From Erythrophleum ivorense (taxonomy: Eukaryota; Streptophyta; Magnoliopsida; Fabales; Fabaceae): a stretch of DNA of 64,000 nt. Location: contig JAIUCV010000102.1 of assembly GCA_026724425.1 (NCBI GenBank), positions 1 to 64,000 on the forward strand, read 5' to 3'. Positions 11,579-23,050 of this stretch are shown here, piece by piece; position 1 is the first letter of the stretch; each line of letters starts with the position of its first letter. A program made the translations under genes and the position numbers. The notes beneath the pieces were generated by a model. That model made no database searches and was not told the DNA's origin. It was given only the letters and a program-made list of their open reading frames with translations.

Positions 11579-11797
11579 TTTTTTTTTTGTTAAAGGGTTT
11601 GCTTGCATTAAAAGATAAAATACTACAGAGTAGCAAATATAAACCTTACAGCCCAATAAACGTCAAAAAAAGAAAAAAGAGGGAGATACAAAGATCAGCC
11701 AAATCCATGAGAATGAGACCACTGTTGGAGAATCAAATTTCCTCGAGAAGATCCTAGTAGTGACATAGCACGGCACTTATCCATGACAGACCTAAGG
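11579..11797 (-). mobile_element. 5'-truncated LINE-type insertion, flanked by 10-bp target duplication
   Basis: ATTTGTACAT stands at 11569-11578 and again at 11798-11807. Between them, read on the minus strand, a sequence ends in AACCCTTTAACAAAAAAAAA, a poly(A) tail. This is the hallmark of target-primed retroposition of a 3' fragment. About 219 bp are retained and no coding sequence can be assigned. Confidence 0.6.
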
Positions 11798-11809
11798 ATT
11801 TGTACATAA

Positions 11810-11860
11810 CAAAAGCTTTTGAATGAATATAATTTTACATTCATTCAAAAAAAAAAAAAA
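11810..11860 (+). mobile_element. Tiny retroposed 3' tail nested in the target duplication
   Basis: A 51-bp insert ending in 14 A residues, flanked by TGTACATAA at 11801-11809 and 11861-11869. It landed in the right-hand target duplication of the previous insert, so the same target motif now occurs three times. The AATGAATATAATTTTACATTC segment resembles a LINE 3' end. Confidence 0.5.
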
Positions 11861-12431
11861 TGTACATAATCTGCATTATTAGTGTGAGATGTTTGAAAAG
11901 ATGTATATTTATTTCGAGATATCAAATTTGATATTGTAGGGACATGATGTTCTGTTGTGACCTACAAAATTAATCATTTTGTGCCCTCGGTAAAAAAAAA
12001 AAAAAAAAAAAAAAAAAATTCTGGATCCGCCATTGCCATCTCTTATCTCATCACTTGGTTCTCCTTGTTCAATAGTACAAGATCCTCAAATGTCATTATC
12101 TTTAATCCTTTCCCGTAAAGAACGAGTATGTAACCCACGTAATTTAGATATTAAAGGAAGCACTATAAAAAAAAAGGTTTTGGCAAACACTTTTTCATTC
12201 CTCTTATCATTCCTTTTTATTTGAACAATAAAAGAGTGTATTTGCCTTTTATCAGCCAATAACAAGTTACGATAGTATATTAATATACAATTTAGGAAAT
12301 TTAGTTTACTTATATTTTCGTTACTTAATATACAAAATACAAGGGCCATTATAATACAGAAATGTAAACGTAACTAATTATAGACGTCAACACAATTTTT
12401 GTTATAAGAAAAAGAATTGACTCATTAGTTG

Positions 12432-12940
12432 TAGCCTTGTAGGGGTGGGCACGGGTCGGATATCCAGATTTTTCAAGAGATCTGGATTCCAAAATTCTGA
12501 ATATCCGAATATAGGGTATCCGCCAAAAAATTGGATATCCGCCGGATATTCGGATCAAATTTGATATGTCAATTTTACAGTTTTAATCTATAATATTGAA
12601 AATATTTGATGAAAAAATGTTTGTAAATTGAATATTAAAAAGTTTTAGAAGATATATTTACCAATTTTATAGACTTATATGTTAAAATTATTTTAAACTA
12701 TTAAAATCAGCATAAAATCTTATTATAACTGAAATTAATTAATACTAAAATTATTAATATATAATATATTACCCCGGATCCGGATATCCGCCATTGAAAA
12801 TTTTAATTATCCGGATCCGGATCTTTTATTTTAATATCCGGATCCTTGATTTTAATATCAGGATCCGGATCCGAACACTTCGGATATCCGATTTTTTGTG
12901 TCATATCGGATCACGGATCCCGATAATATGCCCAGGCCTA
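12432..12940. mobile_element. hAT-type MITE with perfect 8-bp target-site duplication
   Basis: The element is flanked by ATTAGTTG at 12424-12431 and 12941-12948, an exact 8-bp duplication as hAT transposons make. Its ends contain AGGGGTGGGCA on the left and TGCCCAGGCCTA on the right, imperfect inverted repeats. The interior is packed with GGATATCC and GGATCCGGAT motifs. At 509 bp with no coding sequence, it is a non-autonomous element. Confidence 0.8.
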
Positions 12941-12948
12941 ATTAGTTG

Positions 12949-14115
12949 GACCGGACCATCACATAACTGGCATCTTTCCATTTTCGCAAATGCTCAAAAC
13001 ACAGTAAATTCGTGTACAATTAATTTGCAGGTGGTCCCATATAACTAAATTTTTTCTTCCTTCGATGTGACAGGTTGTATTGGCGACCATAGTTATTGGA
13101 AGTTATCGTTAAGATGAGATGGGAAGACAAGATTGAGACAGAGACATGTGAGGTGCGCATAAATTTGTCAATGCCCGGACGGTTTGTGGGGGTAAATTTT
13201 TGGTTGAAGTTGGGAAAAAACAACAAAAACGTGGGTTTTCGGTTCTCTAGGAAACAACAAAACTAGTAACGTAACAACATTTGCTTCCTTTTATTACACG
13301 CGCATAATTTACCAAGAAAATTGATTTTGGTATTCTTTAATCATACTGATTAGATCATTGCGTATATGATAATGCTTTCAGATCGACCACATACTTTTAT
13401 GTCTAATAATTATGTGATTATTCGTGGTTTTACCGTGTAACCAACAAATATCTTCTTTGAGTTTAACCGTCTCTTTCACCACCCTGAATCTCGGTGTCAA
13501 CGGCCGCGATCTGTCGTGAAACAAGCAAACTCCTGCGCAGCAAGCTCAGTTTCCTCAAATAAAGCTCTCCACAAGACTCCTAATCCTAACTGTCGATCTG
13601 GTTCGCCATCCTTGAAGCACTGCACAAGTTGGTCCTTCTTCTTTAAGTTCCACCTAAAAGAGGGGTTCTTCAACTGCATTAAAATTTTGCTATATGTCCA
13701 AAAGGAAACAGTGAACCCATATTTTTCTGTAAAGCCTCGTCATTTTTTAACACATATAATCAACTTTTAACACACACACACACACACAAAAAGCATTAAA
13801 TTATAAAATGAACATTGGGGCAAACGCAGAATCTGATCGCCACACTGGATAAGAAGGAATCTATGGGAGAAATATGTAGCAATTATTAAGATAATTAATA
13901 ATTGAGCTTAAGTTCATAAAATATATAGCAATTATTGAGTAAGATAATAATTGAGCTTGCCCATAAGTTCATAAGTTTCACATGGGCTTTAGTACCCCCA
14001 ACTAAAAGTTCATAAATTTCACATGAGTTCAATATTTTTATACTACTGTAGTATATAGTACTATTTTTAGAAAACGACAAAAAAAAGAAAAAAGAAGATA
14101 ATATATTTAGACTTG
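12949..14115. other. Intergenic region upstream of LOX2
   Basis: No gene is supported. It contains a short (CA)n microsatellite at about 13771-13788 and a duplicated ATAAGTTCATAA(G/A)TTTCACATG motif (about 13960-14030). It presumably includes the LOX2 promoter. Confidence 0.6.
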
Positions 14116-14123
14116 TATAAATA
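14116..14123 (+). promoter_or_regulatory. TATA box of LOX2
   Basis: TATAAATA lies 62 bases upstream of the preferred LOX2 start codon, in a plausible position for transcription starting at about 14145-14150. If transcription begins there, the ATG at 14136 would not be in the message. That supports the downstream start at 14178. Confidence 0.6.
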
Positions 14124-14177
14124 GATGAAGCGGGGATGCAGAGGATGGGTAAGCAAAATAGAAGCAAAGAGAAAAAG

Positions 14178-17100
14178 ATGTTTTGTAAAGAGTCGTCGTC
14201 AAGTCTCCAGACGTTGAATATAGCGAAGAGTCTCAGCTCTCTGTTCGTTAAACCATCAGCACTCATCAACCCAATTTCGGCAGGACGTCGAGACAAGCTG
14301 TGTCGTCGTCCGAACCTCGGAGGACGATGTAAGGTCACGGCCTCACAGTCTAATATCGATCAGAAAGGTAAGATAGTGAAACAAAAAGTTAAAAATGTCA
14401 AAGTAAAGGGATACATAACGGCCCAAGAAGGGTTGCTGGAGGGCCTAGGTTGGTCGAGATCTCTCGATGACATTTCCGATATCCGCGGCAGATCACTGCT
14501 CGTCGAGCTTATTAGCGCCGATACTGACCCCTGTAAGTATATATAATTAATCAAACAAATATGTTTTTTTTTGTATAAAAATAAAAAAATAATAAGAAGC
14601 ACATTTATATTTATGATTAATATAATTATAAGTTTATAACCCTCAAGTACACCTATGTAATGTAAGGGACGCTGATGGAGAAGGATCCGGTAGAAGACTA
14701 CGCACAACGTGTATGGTTCGAAGCCCCTGATGAGAAGTACGAGTGTGTGTTTGACATGCCCGAAGACTTTGGAACGGTGGGGGCCATCAGGGTTCAAAAC
14801 CAGCATCATAGAGAGATGTTCATCAAGGAGATGGAGCTTGAGTTACCCAGCGGCTCCGTCACGTTTACATGTAACTCATGGGTGAGCCCAAAGTCCGTTG
14901 ACCCAGCCAAGCGGATATTCTTCTCAAACAAGTCCTACTTGCCTTCCGAAACCCCGGAGCCTCTTAAAAAGCTGCGAAAGGAGGAGCTGGAGACCTTGCA
15001 AGGGAAGAACCGCCAGAAAGTTGGTGAATTCGCCAAGTACGAGCGCGTTTACGACTATGACGTGTACAACGATGTGGGTGACCCTGACAGAGACGAGGAA
15101 CTTTCCCGTCCTGTTATTGGAGGCCTCTCTCATCCGTACCCAAGGCGGTGCAAGACTGGTCGCAAACGCTGCGTCAAGGACCCCTCCACAGAGCAACGCC
15201 ACGGGGAGTTCTATGTCCCCAGAGACGAGGAGTTCACTACAGTCAAGGGTACTGCGTTCACGGGCAAGGCCATCTTGGCAGCTCTTCCCTCCATATTCCC
15301 ACAGATCGAGTCTGCTCTGCTGGATCCCAAGTTGCCCTTCCCACACTTCAAGGCCATTGAAGATCTCTTTGAAGAAGGTATCAAGGTTCCCAAGGATGCT
15401 GGCCTTTTACCTTTGATCCCCAGACTTATAAAAGCTGCTGCTGATACTCAAGATGATCTTCTCCAGTTTCATCCCCCTAGTCTCCTTAACAGTACCAACC
15501 TATAGCCTCTCTCCAAATATCTATATTATTCCAAATAGCTACAATTTAATCTCACCTTTTTTTTCTTTTTTTCTATATCATTCACAAATTGATACAGAGG
15601 ATAGATTTTCATGGTGGCGGGACGACGAGTTTGCTCGCCAGACCCTTGCAGGCCTTAATCCCTACTGTATTCAGCTAGTTCAAGTAAGCCATACTATATA
15701 TATATATATATACGCCTTTTAACAAATAGAGTTTATTCATTCAAATAAAACTAAGAAACCGAGTTAAGATGTCATAATTATATATATACACAGGAGTGGC
15801 CGTTGAAAAGCAAACTAGACCCTGCGGTTTATGGTGATCCTGACTCACTCATTACTCAGGAAGTCGTGGAAAAAGAAATCAGAGGAGTCATGTCAGTTGA
15901 AGAGGTTAGATTAATTTCGAGAGGGTTGTTCTGTCTTTGTATATAATATATATATATATATATATGCATATGGAGGATATCGTTATATGAATGGATATGT
16001 ATGCATGCATGCAGGCTCTAAAGAAAAAGAGATTGTTCATGTTGGATTATCACGATTTGCTACTACCGTATGTGAACAAAGTGAGAGAACTGGATGATAC
16101 AACCCTATATGCTTCTCGAACACTATTCTTCCTCAGCGATGATAGCACATTGAGGCCTATTGCCGTTGAGTTGACACGTCCACCAGATGCCAACAGGCCC
16201 CAATGGAAGCAGGTATTCACGCCAGGCTATGATGCTACCTCCTGCTGGCTATGGAATCTTTCTAAGACTCACGTTATTGCTCATGACGCTGGTTATCACC
16301 AACTTATTTCCCACTGGTATTGAACAAATTAAAATCTGGTTTTAAATGCATATATAGAGACAGTAAATTAACAATGTGATCGCTAACTGGAGAATTCATT
16401 TACAGGCTGAGGACTCACTGCTGTATGGAGCCATACATAATAGCGGCAAACAGACAACTAAGTGCCGTGCATCCCATCTATAGGCTGTTGCATCCCCACT
16501 TCCGCTACACCATGGAGATCAATGCTCGTGCACGCCAGAGTCTGGTCAACGCAGGTGGAATCATTGAGACTAGTTTCTGGCCCGGAAAGTATTCATTAGA
16601 GCTAAGTTCAGATGTATATGGTAAGTTGTGGAGGTTTGACAGGGAAGGCTTACCTGCAGACCTCATCAGCAGGTAATTAATATATAGAATTTGTTTCTTG
16701 TATTATATCACCACAACATTAATTAACTGACATACAAAAGAAAATGTGTTAATTTGTATATGATATATCAGGGGGCTGGCTGTGGAAGATAAGACCGCGG
16801 AACATGGGGTACGCCTGACGATACCAGACTACCCATTTGCGAACGACGGTCTAATGCTGTGGGATGCACTCAAGGAATGGATAACAGACTATGTGAATCA
16901 CTATTATCCAAATGCAAGATTGGTGATGTTGGATGAGGAACTCCAAGGATGGTGGAGTGAAGTGAGGAACGAAGGGCATGCGGACAAGAAAGACGAACCA
17001 TGGTGGCCTGACCTCAAAACACCAGATGACTTGATCGGGGTGGTGACTACGATTGCGTGGGTAGCCTCAGGTCACCATGCAGCTGTAAATTTTGGACAGT

Positions 17101-17534
17101 ACGGGTATGGAGGATACTTTCCCAACCGACCAACCACAACAAGGATAAAATTGCCAGTGGAAGATCCGACAGAGAAAGAGCTAGAAGAGTTCTATGAAAC
17201 GCCAGAGAGGGTGATGCTTAAGACATTCCCGTCGCAGAAGCAGGCGACGCAAGTTATGGTAACTCTGGATCTTTTATCGACCCATTCACCTGACGAAGAG
17301 TACATAGGAGAAGTACCAGAAGCATCTTGGGTCAACGATCCTGTCATCTATGCTGCGTATGAAAGACTCAAAGGAAGGCTCCAATATCTAGAAGGAGTGA
17401 TAGATGAGAGGAACGTGGACGTTACTCTAAAGAACAGAGCTGGAGCTGGTGTAGTTAAGTACGAGCTTTTGAAGCCCGTCTCTCCTCACCCCGGTGTTAC
17501 CGGAATGGGTGTCCCTTATAGTATTTCCATTTGA
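14178..17534 (+). CDS. LOX2: Linoleate 13S-lipoxygenase 2, chloroplastic
   Basis: This enzyme adds oxygen at C-13 of linolenic acid in the plastid and so starts jasmonate and green-leaf-volatile synthesis. Seven exons fit without a break: to 14532, 14667-15491, 15598-15683, 15794-15904, 16015-16316, 16406-16672 and 16772-17534. They give about 902 residues, compared with 896 for Arabidopsis LOX2. The start at 14178 (MFCKESSSSLQTLN) matches the Arabidopsis N-terminus (MYCRES...). An in-frame ATG at 14136 would add 14 residues. The N-terminal 60 residues look like a plastid transit peptide, followed by a PLAT domain and the lipoxygenase domain. Iron ligands are visible: the two His of HQLISH, His and Asn of HHAAVNFGQ, and the C-terminal Ile of GVPYSISI. 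All splice phases agree, so the gene looks functional. Confidence 0.96.
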
Positions 17535-17683
17535 TCTCTCTCTCTCAAATCTTTCTGTATTTCTTACCTTCACGCAACACAACAAAAATAAAACTATGAT
17601 GATCCATTTCCATTCCAATGCCTTTTATAATAATAATAATATTATTATATAAATCTTCCAAATGTGGGAGCTGAGTTTTGTCT

Positions 17684-20178
17684 TCAATGGCGGTAAATCT
17701 TCAAAATCTGTATTATTGGTTGCCGGCAAAGCGGACAAGTCTTCCCACGCAGCTTCGAGGAACATGTTATGCAGCAGCACATATGACCACACCTACAAGT
17801 CCAAACCAAACGAAAGAGGAATCAAAAAGCTGCCATGTCTGATCAGTGAGAAGTGTTGGATGAGTTTTACAAGGAAAGAAGTGGCTCTTACTGTAGAAAA
17901 GCGGTGTTATACTTCCAGTCAAGGCAGATCACACAGAGATCAGTTGCATCGCTGCCATCTGATGAGCTCTTCTCACGTTGCCTTGCCAATCCTGGTGAGA
18001 TATGTTCTGTAATCAGAAGCAAATTTAGAAGAAGAAAAAATGATTTACATGTTACTCCCAACTCCAAACCTTGACACACTTGTTCCTCTCTCTTAGCAGC
18101 TGCATCAACAACTCTGCAACAAAATAGGCGACCACTTAATTTGGAATGACTATTCATTTGCACGTATCCACATTTACCTTTTCTTTAACAGTAGTTGCCG
18201 CCTTCTCTCAAGAAAATCTCCTGTCCTCACTATAATATATATTCAATCACAGACCTTGAGATCAGAATCACACCAAGAAGAGCTAAACCCATGGAGGCAT
18301 ACTTGAACATCCTGCCCAAACAGATGTTTTAGTTAGACTTAAGAGAAGATAACTAAAGCTGAGAAAAAAAAAAAAAAACAACCTTGACCACTTTCCTAGG
18401 CTTGAGATGAGCTGATCGAGCGGTAAAGGTGAGATGTATGATACGATCAATGATGGCCTTGAACGACGGGAATGACATAGAAACTGTGTTGCCTCAACAA
18501 GAAGCAAAAAAGGCACCACCGAGAAAATATTTGAAGAAGTTAACTGTGGAAGAAATGGCAGAGCGAAAAGCAAAAGGACTTTGCTTCAATTGTGATGAGC
18601 TCTTCACGCGAGATCATGTTTGTAATCCAAAGCTTTTCTATATCATGCCTGTTAGGGAGGGAGATGATCAAGAGGATGAGCCGTACGATGAAGAGAACTA
18701 AGAGGATGCAGAGGAGCTTCTAGAGTGGAGCTTGGAGCTTGAGGACAAGCTCCTAGTCGAGGAGGGGAGTAATGATACGATCAATAGTTTTATGGTTTTG
18801 TTAGTTTTCCTTTTAACATTAAGATTAAGGTTTTGGTATCTTTTACTTATTTAGTTTGGTTTAGTCGGTTGTAAGGAGATCTATAAAAGGATCCTCAAAA
18901 CATCAATAAGAAACAACTTCCAAGAATTAACCTTAAAGCTCCAAAGAGAGTTTAGGGTTAAGAGGAAGCTTAGCTAAATATCTCTTTCAATCTCTTATTC
19001 CCTTTGAGTTCGTCATAGCTTATCTAGGAGCAACTACAAGAGCTAGGGCAAAGGCTTTGGCTCATATCAATGTAGAAAGGCCCTCCCTCGGGTTTTTGAA
19101 TCCTGACATCCCCGGCACCATCCTTAATAGTCTGTTGTACATAAACAAACAAACAACAAGAAGATGAGATATAAAACATATTTTAATTTGGTAAATACAA
19201 GAAGAAGCTTGTAGACATATACAGCACTTGACCAACAACGGTAAGCCGTGTACCAACTGGGAGAAGACGCTCAATATGCCTTACTCCAAGCATCTAAAGA
19301 CACAATAATGGAAATGGTGCCACGCAATTTAACTTTGAGGAAAGCTAAGCAGATGAAAGAGAAAACTAAGAAGAAAGGAAAGACCCTGCGGCCTTGAAGA
19401 TAATCAAGAGACTCTCGAACAAAGGAAGACGGCTATGAATTTTCAAACGCTTCCTATTGCACCTTGAGCTCCTGCTACATTCACACGACCTGTGCCATCG
19501 TCCTATTTTCAAATACCAAATTCAGATTTTGTAGATGATTCTTGGAGATCAAACTCAAATCCAGCAGGCTTACCAGATACCAGGGGACTTCCTTAGTCAC
19601 CGGCTCCATCGATGCAGTGTCTTGAACCCATGATAACTTCAAGTTACGTTTCAGAAAATGTTGCTCTGCCTGACGAATCATTTTTCACAAACCCAAAATC
19701 ACTGAAACGACGATATACAACCAAAAAGGGCAATTGGGAAATGGAACCGACACAAACCGTTTCATGCCACTATGCTCACACACTTGATAGGCGTCTCAGA
19801 GCCAACTCTTCCTGTTACTGCGATGATCCAAGGCAACACCGTGCTCTCTACTTGTACCAATACCGCTGGAAAGAGAAGATCCCAAGCACATAATCAGAGA
19901 CCCATCAACCTTTAATTGAAGTTTGAAAGGGTCTCACGGAAGAACATTACCCAAATCCTTGAGCTGGTCAACCCTAGTGGCTGATTCGAGAAATTCAACA
20001 TCTCTGACCGCAGGAGGAAAGAGGGGAAGAACATTATACCCAACAAAAAGCACAAGAGATGGCAATTCGCAAGTAAGTAACACAAGAAAAGACCTAATCT
20101 GCCACTTCTCCGGCTGAGAAGATAAAGAGCGGCGGCGCCTAGGCAACATGTTGCAAATTCACCCAAAATGTATCATCT
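17684..20178 (-). pseudogene. SP1-like RING E3 ubiquitin ligase pseudogene
   Basis: Minus-strand segments match SP1 (SUPPRESSOR OF PPI1 LOCUS 1), the plastid outer-membrane ligase that degrades import-complex subunits. In order: CCLGAAALYLLSRRSGR near 20145-20100, ATRVDQLKDLGNVLP near 19990, VTGRVGSETPIKC near 19800, AEQHFLKRN and KEVPWYL near 19670-19560, ERLLPVGTRLTVVG near 19270, then KPEGGPFY, PLDQLISSLGKWSR, FKYASMGLALLGVILISRS (second membrane segment), RVVDAAAKREE, DLCVICLDWKYN (RING start) and CPLC near 17730. Damage: the start region is out of frame (ATG ATA CAT TTT GGG TGA), there is a 2-base insertion near 19780, a stop follows the first RING cysteines, and a gypsy element sits inside an exon. 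It is diverged from the SpoU gene 300 bp away. Whether the parent is SP1 or a close paralogue is open. Confidence 0.85.
18439..19069 (+). mobile_element. Internally deleted Ty3/gypsy element with 5-bp target duplication
   Basis: The element is flanked by ATGTA at 18434-18438 and 19070-19074. The right LTR spans 18773-19069 (297 bp), starting TGATACGATCAATAG after a purine tract GAGGAGGGGAG, containing TCTATAAAAGG as a TATA-like box, and ending CATATCA. The left LTR is reduced to its first dozen bases (TGATACGATCAA at 18439-18450), fused directly to gag sequence. The gag piece encodes a zinc-knuckle region (KGLCFNCDELFTRDHVC). All of pol is missing. Its insertion interrupts an SP1-like exon. 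Removing the element and one ATGTA restores the host reading frame, so it entered an exon that was still readable there. Confidence 0.88.
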
Positions 20179-20485
20179 TCTTCCAGTTTTGGAACGAAGG
20201 CACTTGCTTTTTGCTTGTTTGCCTTGCCTGCCGAGGAAGTGAGAAAGTAGAAACCGACTCTTTTGGTCTTTACTTCCTTATTGGGGGATTTGTCTTCTAG
20301 ATTGAAAACTGAATGGGTCTAAAAGCAGACACTTAAGGCCCAAATGATGATATCTTCGTTATTGGGCGTGGAGCCTTTGTCTTCTTAAATTGAAAATTCA
20401 ATGGGCTTTAAGCAAACAATTCAGGCCCATAGAATGATATCTTATCATTCTGCGGCGGCGGAGGAGGAGAAGGAAAGGCGAGGGG
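20179..20485. other. Shared upstream region between SP1-like pseudogene and SpoU gene
   Basis: The region is about 300 bp. It contains two diverged copies of a segment ending in GGCCCA(A/T)A-GATGATATCTT(C/A)-like sequence (about 20337-20360 and 20425-20450), including GGCCCA motifs. These are site II-like elements often found upstream of plant housekeeping genes. It could have served as a bidirectional promoter. Confidence 0.4.
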
Positions 20486-21812
20486 ATGGAGAGTTGCGGC
20501 CGGAGCAGTCTGAGCTTCATAGCTTCAAGGCCCTTTCATCTCCAATCATGTGACCGTCTTTACCCCTCTCTTGGCTTAATTCATCTCAAGCGCAGGCTCT
20601 CTCTCTCCATCACCTCCTTTTCCTCTCAGATTTTACCTCCTCTCTGTAAGACCGTAACTCTCTCTTTCTGTCGATAGCTCACAATCCCACTTGTTGCGCT
20701 TCTATTTGACTTGTAATCGGAGTTGGTGTAGGCGAGTCAGAAAATCGGAATCCCCTGCCGCGTGGTGCGGGAGAAGGAGTCAAGGAAGATGCGAGGAGTA
20801 AGGTGCTTCAAGTAGTCTTAGTCTCTCCCCAGGTTTGCAATCTGACTGACATGACATTACTGCAAGCTCATCAGATGAGTTTTATTTAACAACTTGTTAT
20901 GCAAGACAGATTCCTGGAAATACAGGTTGCATTGCCAGAACATGTGCGGCGTCAGCTGTTGGCCTGCATTTAGTCGGGGTACTTTCGAGTTTCTGAGTTT
21001 CCATCCATCAAACTTTTTCATCCCCTAAGTGACTTTATCTTCATTTGATCCTACTGCTTCAGCCGTTAGGTTTTCAAGTGGATGACGCCAGAGTCAAGCG
21101 AGCTGGATTGGATTATTGGCCGTATCCCACCTAATCCTAGCAATTTATTTTCGTTTCCTTTCATTAGCTTGTTCTTCTTCTTAACTTAAAGCATAGCTAT
21201 GTGGTTGTCAAAGCGCATAGCTCGTGGGCTGAGTTTCGAGAGTATTTCAGGCAACAGGTCTCCGTTATCACTTTTGATAGCTCGATTCAGTTTATATATA
21301 CGGTCTTTCTGACTTAACACATACATGCATGTCTATGTTTGGGTCAGGAGGGAGAAAAACGGATGATAGCTTTCACAAAAAGAGGAACAAAGATACATTC
21401 AGTGAGTTGCCTGTCCCTCTTCCTCTCTTTTATCAATTCATCTGCTGCGTTTGTTTGCCAACCGATAAATGAAATTATATATCCTAAAAGATACAGTACC
21501 TGCTTTGTCCTCAACCGTCTAAACTTGATGCAGGAATTCTCTTACCGAAGAGGCGATTACCTCCTCTTCGGGTCAGAGACAAGCGGTCTACCTCCTGAAG
21601 CGCTGTCAGACTGCAAAAGCGAAACATATGGAGGTGGTACCATACGTATTCCCATGGTAGAAACATATGTGAGATGTCTGAATCTGTCCGTGAGTGTAGG
21701 GATTGCTTTGTATGAAGCGTCCAGACAGCTAAATTATGAGCAACTTGAGTGTGCACCTCAAGGCTGTGTCAATGGTGAAGAAGCATTGTTCACAGAGGAT
21801 ATCTTTGCGTGA
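20486..21812 (+). CDS. SpoU/TrmL-type tRNA (rRNA) 2'-O-methyltransferase, probably organellar
   Basis: This is a SPOUT-class enzyme that transfers a methyl group from S-adenosylmethionine to a ribose 2'-OH of RNA. Exons reconstruct as 20486 to about 20649, then ASQKIGIPLPRG...VLVSPQ (to 20832), IPGNTGCIARTCAASAVGLHLVG, PLGFQVDDARVKRAGLDYW, HSYVVVKAHSSWAEF, EGEKRMIAFTKRG and a last exon from about 21535. The last exon carries the knotted cofactor-binding motifs FGSETSGLP and IPM followed by LNLSVSVGIALYEASRQL. The first 50 residues are Ser/Arg-rich and look like a transit peptide. The family match is to TrmL (modifies wobble position 34 in bacteria), but the plant substrate cannot be told from sequence. 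No stop or frame break was seen. Confidence 0.85.
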
Positions 21813-22866
21813 TATAGCCATAGGTGATTGGAAGGCATTGATATGCATATGCAGGCAAATGTTTTATCGGAGAAAAAGACTAGCCTTATCTTTTACCTGT
21901 GCTCATCTTTTATTTAACCAAATCCCAAAATCCCAATCAAATTTTTTTTTATGATTATAAACTTTGCCAAGACGACATAAGTTGATGATGATAAGGACTG
22001 CAAAGCGAGCTAAAGGATTTTGATAACTTCTTAAAATACAACTACACATTTTTCGGTTTCAGTTTTTTTTTTTTTAATCATTGATAATATCGTATTTAGA
22101 GGTGGAAGAATCCCGTTTTTATAATATGGCTTTGTTTGAAATCAAGTTTGATATGTTTGTACAAAATACACCATTTTCATGATAAGTATATTGTTGTCTA
22201 TATCTTGTTTTCTAACATTTTTTATAGGATCCGATAACAACTCATACATTCAATTCAGAAAATCAATCTATAAAGAAAATTTCTATTAAAACTCATCTAG
22301 AAGAGACTTATGCTCTCTTGTACTCCTGATTATTTTCTTCTCACTCGTCTCACTTGCAATACAGAGAAGGAATGGGCGAGTTATGCTCTCAAAGTCAACA
22401 TCAAGTTTCAACGACTCAGACTTTTGAATTCCATACAATAAACTAAGACAAAACAACATATCACCGGAGGTTACCTGACATCTTTTTTTTTTCGTCAGAT
22501 ATTTTATTATAATTGAATTCATTTTTTTATCAGAAAAAAACTCAATTCCTGTAATCCAACCGATTTGTAATTTGATCCAAAGGTTGAGTTTTAGAAACCA
22601 ATACAAAAAAACACAGCTTCAGATCTCAAACAAATAGTCAAACACGTTCACACAACATAAACACTTTCACACGTCCATTACACAAAAGAAGTATTTCTCA
22701 CTGGAAGATAGTAAATACTTGTAGGTTCTAAAGAATAATAACAGATTCAGTTTTATTTTATACTCTTCTTCTCTCCATATCTCCTAAGAGTCAAGTCACC
22801 TATGTATTCACAAGTCTGCATCTTCATCACTTCCTTCTTGTTTACCATAACATTATTATTAAGATT
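21813..22866. other. Intergenic, nothing clearly supported
   Basis: AT-rich sequence downstream of the SpoU gene. A minus-strand open stretch of about 60 codons at 22286-22480 is not recognised and may be chance. There are no repeats of note except short poly(T) runs. Confidence 0.5.
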
Positions 22867-23050
22867 CCTTCACAAAACCTGCACCATAGATCCAACTTCT
22901 AGCATCAATCTCTGCCTAAACAAAGTTTAAAAGCAACACAAGAACGACAAAAACACAAAAATGATGCTTAAAGTTTTGATCGTTTCTCTATCTTACCGGT
23001 GCAAAAGAGAGCCAAGTCAGCCTTGGAGAGGCGAGTCTGGCTCAGAACTA
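22867..23050 (-). other. Possible last two exons of an unrecognised minus-strand gene
   Basis: On the minus strand a segment ending SPRLTWLSFAP stops at a good GTAAGA donor (complement of 22991-22996). After a 70-bp intron ending TTTAG, it continues AEIDARSWIYGAGFVKES and a stop near 22868. The phase is kept across the junction and the composition looks protein-like. An in-frame TGA lies just upstream, so only a fragment or a badly placed exon start is possible. I do not recognise the family. Confidence 0.3.

Larger units (their letters stand above)
11149..12431. other. Intergenic stretch with retroposon tails
   Basis: Apart from the two retroposed fragments, it holds a 27-29 base poly(A) run at about 11992-12018, probably another retroposon tail, and otherwise AT-rich sequence. 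I see no convincing gene. Confidence 0.6.

Noticed and set aside
13497..13679. 60-codon minus-strand frame (FRWNLKKKDQLVQC...)
   Set aside because: It looks somewhat protein-like but has no recognised motif, no splice partners and no neighbouring gene body.
14136..14177. In-frame upstream ATG of LOX2 as the true start
   Set aside because: It adds 14 residues absent from Arabidopsis LOX2 and lies only 12 bases after the TATA box, probably before the transcription start.
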